The translations under genes were made by a program, and so were the position numbers. Source: Phylloscopus collybita (taxonomy: Eukaryota > Chordata > Aves > Passeriformes > Phylloscopidae). Taken from it: a stretch of 64,000 nucleotides of DNA. Location: contig JAJNNQ010000040.1 of NCBI GenBank assembly GCA_027886175.1, forward strand, positions 25,564,001 through 25,628,000, written 5' to 3'. Under the pieces are notes generated by a model. That model did not search any database. It was not told the DNA's origin and saw nothing but the letters and a program-made list of their open reading frames with translations. Below, one piece after another: positions 58,974-64,000 of the stretch (position 1 is its first letter; every line of letters starts with the position of its first letter).

Positions 58974-59027
58974 GTTTAATTCACTGCTGGATCACTTTTC
59001 CTTCCTGTTTAATTCACTGCTGGATCA
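58974..59027. repeat. 21-bp perfect direct repeat, 33-bp period
   Basis: The 21-mer beginning GTTTAATTCACTG and ending CTGGATCA occurs at 58974-58994 and 59007-59027 with no mismatch. The preceding bases (CTTTTCCT) are also shared, so the true unit is about 33 bp, duplicated once. Confidence 0.92.
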
Positions 59028-59034
59028 AGGGTGA

Positions 59035-60290
59035 GAGCAGTAACTCACTAACCAGCCTGTGAAACCCCTTAGGAATTCTTGGTGCTGAATTTGCCATTTT
59101 GGCAGTTTGGCCACTTGCTGTTGACTTGGCTATCATACATTGTATCAGGTACAGCCACAGATGTTTTTGTGTGTTAATGAATTTTAATATAAATAGCAGT
59201 GCTGTCCGTGAAGTCTTGTAACAACAGACGTAATTGAGGATGTGTAAAAAACATAAAGATGTCTGTGAAATGCTGTCTCTGGAGATGTGTGAATGCACAC
59301 ATCCCTCCATGCTGCCTTCTCATTTCACACTCCCAAGGGAGGGATTTTGCAAATGTCCAGTTTGGGGATTCCAGAAATGATGAGGGTCTTATTTCCAAAA
59401 ACCCGGTGGGTGAGAAGAAAATTTGTCCCAATTATTTCTGCTAATCTTGGCCACCATTATGCTCAGTTCTTACACGTACATATGACTCATACAAAAAACA
59501 CATAATAACTGTTTCAAGTGTAACTTCTCCTGAAGGTTGTACATTCCCTGGCAGGTCTGGTTTACACAAGAAAGCCACATTTGCAATGTGCTTCCAGCAT
59601 TCAAATCCTGAAAGATACATATGTTTCCCCAGCAATTGCCTCTTTGGAGAGAGCAGGTGATGATTTTCCTTTCAGAAAGGTAGCTGTAATTAATAGTGAT
59701 TGTCACTGGGTATGACTAAGGGGGGTAGGAATATCCAAACAAATATTTAATGCATTTCAGTTGGAGTATAAATGAACAAACAAACCCCTTGCCCATGAGC
59801 AGCTGTAATTTTTAGAATTATTCTTATGAAGCATATTGAGTTTAGATTCTTGGCTCCCTTGTGCAGTAGCCTGTCCCTCTGGCAACTGCCATCCTCAGTC
59901 ATATCAGTTACATGCTGCCACAGCCACTCAAACATCTTGTGCAAATGTTAATATTAAAAGCAGGCCAGGTGGTTGCAAATTTTGGGATAGATCTCCAGTT
60001 CAATAGCAAAATTATAGGTCTTACAAATAGCCTGTATAAAAATTCTCCATTCTCCAGGTGACAATGGTTGTTTCTGTGGCACTGGCATGCAAAGCATTTC
60101 AATGGCCTTTGTGGTATCCTTGATACCTGTAAACTCTAATTCTACCTTGCAGCATTGTATTTGGCATGAGTGCCATTCAGACATCCTTTGACTCCGAAGT
60201 GCTGGCTGCTGTGCAAAGGACTTTCACAGTCTGGTTTTGAAGAATTAAAATACAAAAGGTATTTATTTAAAAAAAAAAAGACTGGCGAAA
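59035..60290. other. Gene-less tract
   Basis: Unique sequence with many overlapping small frames (up to 98 codons) on both strands and no recognisable domain. A short A-run lies at 60269-60279, just outside the 3' end of the antisense CR1. Confidence 0.5.
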
Positions 60291-60296
60291 TATTAA

Positions 60297-61262
60297 GAGG
60301 TAGTGTAGCCAAGTCCAAGCCCCAGAGCAGAATCCGTTGTACCAAAATAATGGCATGTTGGGAGGCTCTCAAGAACAGGTTATACAGTGAAGGCACCACA
60401 CTGACCCCAGGCAATCAATTCCATTACTTTTATGAACCTTGCAGTTAGGAAGCTTTTTCTAGTGTTTAACTGAACATTGCCCCAGCTGCAATTAAACCTG
60501 TTCATTCTTGCCCTCTTCCCAACAGATAGAGAAGTTTGTTTTTCTTAGTGAAGCAAAGGTTTTACATATTTGAAAATTATTATCCTATTCTCTGGCAATT
60601 TTCTTCTGTCTTGGATAGAGCAGTCTCATTCTTTCAATCTCTGCTTGTAAACATCTCATTTATGTAGTTGTCCTCTACATTTTGTCTCATTAGTCCATGA
60701 CAGTCTTGACATCTAGGGCACACTGGATCAATCAAAACACAACCCAGAACTCCAGGTGATGGTTTGGGTTTGGTGAGCAGTGCACAGATTGCTACACCTT
60801 GCTTGTGGTTCTGTATCCTACTGGCTGTACTGTCCATGTCCTTCTATGAAACTTGCTCTTCTGCAGCAAGATGACTTTTTTTGATGTGTGTTCAGGAACT
60901 ATTTTAAAGCACTCTGAGCTGTCATCTGTAAATTTAATGAGCATATTCTCTATTCTACTGGACAATCTGTTAATTAAAATATTGAAAAATAGATCCCTGC
61001 AAAACCTCACTCAATATTTTTTTCTCTTTTGTGCCAACCACTGAAAACTAATCTCTGAAAGTGTTTCTTTCAACCACTTCTGTACCACCTTATAATGGCA
61101 TCAGCTGTGTTGAATAAGGTGAATAATACAATCCAATATGTATTCCAGCTGCTGCTACCTCTTACCCACTACCAATTATCCTCCAAAGTAGGAAATTACA
61201 TTGATTTGACAAAATTAATTGTTGTCAAATCCATTTGGCTGTTTAAACCTCTTAGAGGATAA
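60297..61262 (-). mobile_element. Old CR1/L3-type LINE, antisense, with reverse-transcriptase remnant
   Basis: On the minus strand the frame at 60792-61010 reads FFNILINRLSSRIENMLIKF then TDD. This matches the CR1 reverse-transcriptase palm segment LFNIFINDLD-GIENMLIKFADD. The catalytic (F/Y)xDD box survives as FTDD, but the frame stops soon after and the flanks are frameshifted. On the plus strand the flanks match the reverse complement of the same family. These are CAACCACTTCTGTACCACCT and TTATAATGGCATC (about 61069-61101), TTGTCAAATCCATTTGGCTG (about 61223), GCTGCAATTAAACCTGTTC (about 60485) and GCCAAGTCCAAGCCCCAGAG (about 60308) near the 3' end. About 1 kb is recognisable in consistent order, with internal deletions. 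The element is inactive and clearly older than the 14-kb CR1. Confidence 0.88.
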
Positions 61263-62051
61263 TAAAGTAGAAAAAGAAACATTATATAACTCATTTGTGT
61301 GTCTTTCCAGCCCCGTGCATGCCCTCCCTTAGCCTTCTTGAACTCTCTTCTTCATGAGCCCTCATTTGTAATTACCATGGCACAGGAGTGAGAACAAGAG
61401 ATGGAGACAGCAGTCATTATTACTGCCAAAATCCTTGTATCTTGAAGCCAAGCCTGGGCATTCTTGGATGAAAATGAGCAGGTTAAGCTCATTTGAAACC
61501 ACCAGGCTCACTAAGTACTCTAATACTATTTAGCCCTTTGACACTGCCCTGAATTTTCTGTCATACCTGAAGCCTTTTACAATCCTTTCTCATGCATCCC
61601 TATTAAACAATCCAGCTATTTAACCTCTGTTACCTGTGAACATACACACTTCTTTGTGAAATGGGTGCTAAAATATTTAAAACCTGTTTCTCCCTCACTG
61701 AAATCTATTTACAGATCAGGATAATATTGTGCATATTTGGGGATCCTTTGAATTATTTTCTGTTTGTAGACATAAACATAAACACTAGCTAGGCAAGTAC
61801 AGGCAGTAGAAAGCATATGTTTAAATCATGGTTTCTACACTGAAAACTGATTTAAGTAACTCTCCAAGAGGATAATTATATTTCCTTTGTGTTCATAAGA
61901 AGTCCATATCTATTAGTATGTATCTGGAAAATGTAGGAATTAAAAAGCTATAACAACACTTGGAGAATGCTTTTAGGAGGTAAGGAATTTGTCTTTTTGA
62001 CAAGCCAAAAGGAAATCTTTTCTTAGATCTGTCTGCACAGGCAGTTTACAT

Positions 62052-62100
62052 TTAAAAATATAATAAATGAATAATAATATAAAATAATATAATAATTTTT
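62052..62100. repeat. AT-rich (AATAAT)n low-complexity tract
   Basis: Irregular ATAATA and AATAAT units, almost pure A/T. Confidence 0.8.
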
Positions 62101-63307
62101 ATCTCTAGGAGTTTTAGATTTCTATATAAAGCCCTGAAATTTAGTGAGCAATGAAAATTGTCTACATGGGACCTAATACCTTGCTGACATCTTACTGTGT
62201 GCTTATGTATTCCCTAAATGCCTCATGTATTACCATGGGAAACCTAACAACCACAGAGGCTTTTCAGACTTCTAAGCTATTGCTCACATAGCATACCCCT
62301 TAGAATCATCCATTAAAACCACCCAAAATAATTCATGGAGCTGCAAGTCATGTGAAATTAAGTCATGGATTGTATCTAGCCCAAAGCCTTGTGGGCTCAC
62401 CGCCCATCCCTGCTGCTGCCTCCTCAGTGGCAGAGACAGCAAATATAGAGTGAATCCATAAGGTCACTTGCCTTGTCCCTAAGGCACAGGATTACTACTG
62501 CTCTCTCTTATATAGCAAATTTTTTTCATTCCTTTTAATTCCCTTCCACATATTCTGTCCTCAGTGACACACAGCAATGACCAAAATGACCAGTTTGTAT
62601 ACACAAATAATGTCATTTTATGAGCCAGTATTTCAGGGCTTAAAAACACATACATTTATCTCATTGCCCTGAGCTACACCCTCTTGAGCTTTCGTCTGCA
62701 ATCTGGCTTTCCCCTTGGTGTTTACACACCCTTCGTGCTTTCAGATAATCGCTGCATCCCTTCCAGTCCCTTTAACCTTCATCTACCCAAGCAACAGTTG
62801 TTTGTTTAAATTTATTCTCACAAATCACATCTTCCCACAGAAGTCAAAAGGAACGTGTGATGCACTTCTGGGATCAAGTGTATTAGTAATTTTCAAAAAC
62901 CCAAGTCTCAATTACTTTTTGTTAGTCATATGTTGCTACAGGATACACATTGTATTGAAGCTGCATGTTTGGCCTCGTAAAACAGAATTGCCTAATTATT
63001 AAACCCTTGCAAATGAAATTTTTTTTTTTTTTGAGAACTAGAGCTACCAGCCTACTCTACATATACTTAAACAAAAAAACTTCCCTGTAAAACTTCATCA
63101 ACATGGAGCCAGTGCAGTAAGCTCACTGCCCTCAAGGGCTGCTTTATCATCATTGATGCAGTTGGTTGAGTTGTGGAGGGTTAATTCCTCCCACTCACAT
63201 GACCACAGTCACAATAACCCTTCTGTTCATGAACTTCCCAAAATATTTATTGAGAGAATAGCTTGGAGATATGTTTTCAGCAATGCTTAAGCCTGTTTTC
63301 ACTTGTC

Positions 63308-63322
63308 TTTTTTTTTTTTTTT
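63308..63322. repeat. Poly(T) run (T15)
   Basis: A pure T15 homopolymer. It encodes the spurious poly-Phe start of an overlapping open frame. Confidence 0.9.
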
Positions 63323-64000
63323 AATTACATTTTGGGAGGGGGTTGGCCAGTGCTTAAAAGCTGGAGTCTCAGATAGATGGCTTCTTCTCATTTTAATTAC
63401 TTTGACAGGCACCTCTCCTTTCCAGCTGAGCTGCCCTAACTGGAAGCAGCTGCTCCTTGGAATTACTCCCCCTCTTTGCTGTGTTGCAGAAGTGATAAGT
63501 GTCTCGTGCCCCTTCAATGAATTTATGGACATGAAGTGCAGTGTGGGGCCTGCTTGTATAGAGATGTTTCTCTCTTTTCTCCAGTATTCAATGAAGTTTT
63601 ATGAAGTGAAACATGCCATTAACAATATAGGAAAAATGAAATGTACAGATTGGATATGATTCTCCACTTCTTTAATAATTCTTGTTAGTGAGTGCAAAGC
63701 AGGTTTTATTATACTTTTTCATGGCAATTTGAAACTCTGATTTGAGAGAGAGTCCAGAATGATTGATGGTACAGCTTGCTGGGCAGTGAAGAATAAGGCT
63801 TCTCTAGAGGAGCACAGGCTCTGTGAATCAAGCTCATGCCTGTGTTTACAGCCACAGCTGAAATGAATACTTATCATCTTGACTACATTGTCAGAGTCTT
63901 GTGAATGCTCCAGATTTCATCACTGGCTTGATGATTTATTTAACATCCTAGCACCTGCAGCCAGTGATGTAAAAACTTCAATTTGCTGCTGTTTTTTAAA

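Larger units (their letters stand above)
61265..64000. other. Gene-less tract
   Basis: Unique AT-rich sequence to the window edge. It contains an AT-rich patch at 62052-62100, T14 at 63019-63032 and T15 at 63308-63322. The plus frame at 63303-63659 (118 codons) begins with a T-run-encoded poly-Phe stretch and has no domain. No transposon or RNA gene recognised. Confidence 0.5.

Noticed and set aside
63303..63659. 118-codon plus-strand frame
   Set aside because: Its start is a poly-Phe stretch encoded by a T15 run, it has no domain, and it overlaps an antisense frame.
1..64000. CRISPR arrays, operons, tRNA or rRNA genes
   Set aside because: No regularly spaced identical repeats with spacers, no tRNA-like A/B boxes or cloverleaf recognised by eye, no rRNA similarity. 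The sequence is vertebrate-like.

Overview
This window looks like non-coding nuclear DNA from a vertebrate, most likely a bird. The recognisable transposon remnants are CR1-type LINEs: one 3' end carries the TTCTATGA-type terminal motif, two pieces show CR1 reverse-transcriptase similarity, and several 3'UTR pieces are present. I recognised no mammalian SINEs and no L1. Base composition is AT-rich, recognised repeats make up only a few percent, and microsatellites are short, all of which fits an avian chromosome. Another sauropsid (turtle, crocodilian) cannot be excluded from the sequence alone. There is no bacterial-style gene organisation.

I recognised no exon of a known protein-coding gene across the 64 kb. 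The open reading frames are mostly under 140 codons, overlap on both strands, and lack recognisable domains. The few longer ones lie in GC-rich or strand-skewed DNA where stop codons are rare by chance. The window is best read as a gene desert or the interior of a very large intron. Two small reading frames are flagged as weak candidates: a minus-strand exon-like segment at 9625-9715 with a perfect GTAAGT donor, and a 73-codon ORF at 12762-12983 with a signal-peptide-like start.

Layout: 1-9 kb is mostly unique AT-rich sequence with two strong hairpins (1165-1296) and an inverted ACATTCC pair (2229-2254). About 9.4-10.4 kb holds the exon-like segment and a conserved-looking stretch. A CR1 3' end lies at 14.15-14.6 kb. 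Blocks rich in homeobox-like motifs lie near 18.3 and 19.5-19.9 kb. A purine-skewed tract (22.8-23.4 kb) is followed by a CR1 tail (23.8 kb) and a CR1 reverse-transcriptase fragment fused to a CR1 terminus (25.07-25.46 kb). A CpG-containing conserved-looking block sits at 28.2-28.5 kb, and an antisense CR1 piece at 29.7-30.23 kb. From 30 to 43 kb the DNA is largely unique, with a small GC patch at 39.1-39.3 kb and a perfect 20-bp palindrome at 42871-42890. A genuine CpG island lies at about 44.05-44.89 kb, the best candidate for a promoter or regulatory hub. An ATGCAT-rich duplicated cluster lies at 47.89-47.99 kb. The right part is AT-rich and unique, except for an A27 run (58.67 kb), a 33-bp-period duplication (59.0 kb) and an old, almost 1-kb antisense CR1 with a decayed reverse-transcriptase catalytic motif (60.3-61.26 kb).

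No working system of cooperating genes is visible. The points most worth checking are regulatory or structural: the CpG island, the palindromes, the motif clusters, the conserved-looking blocks and the exon-like segment.
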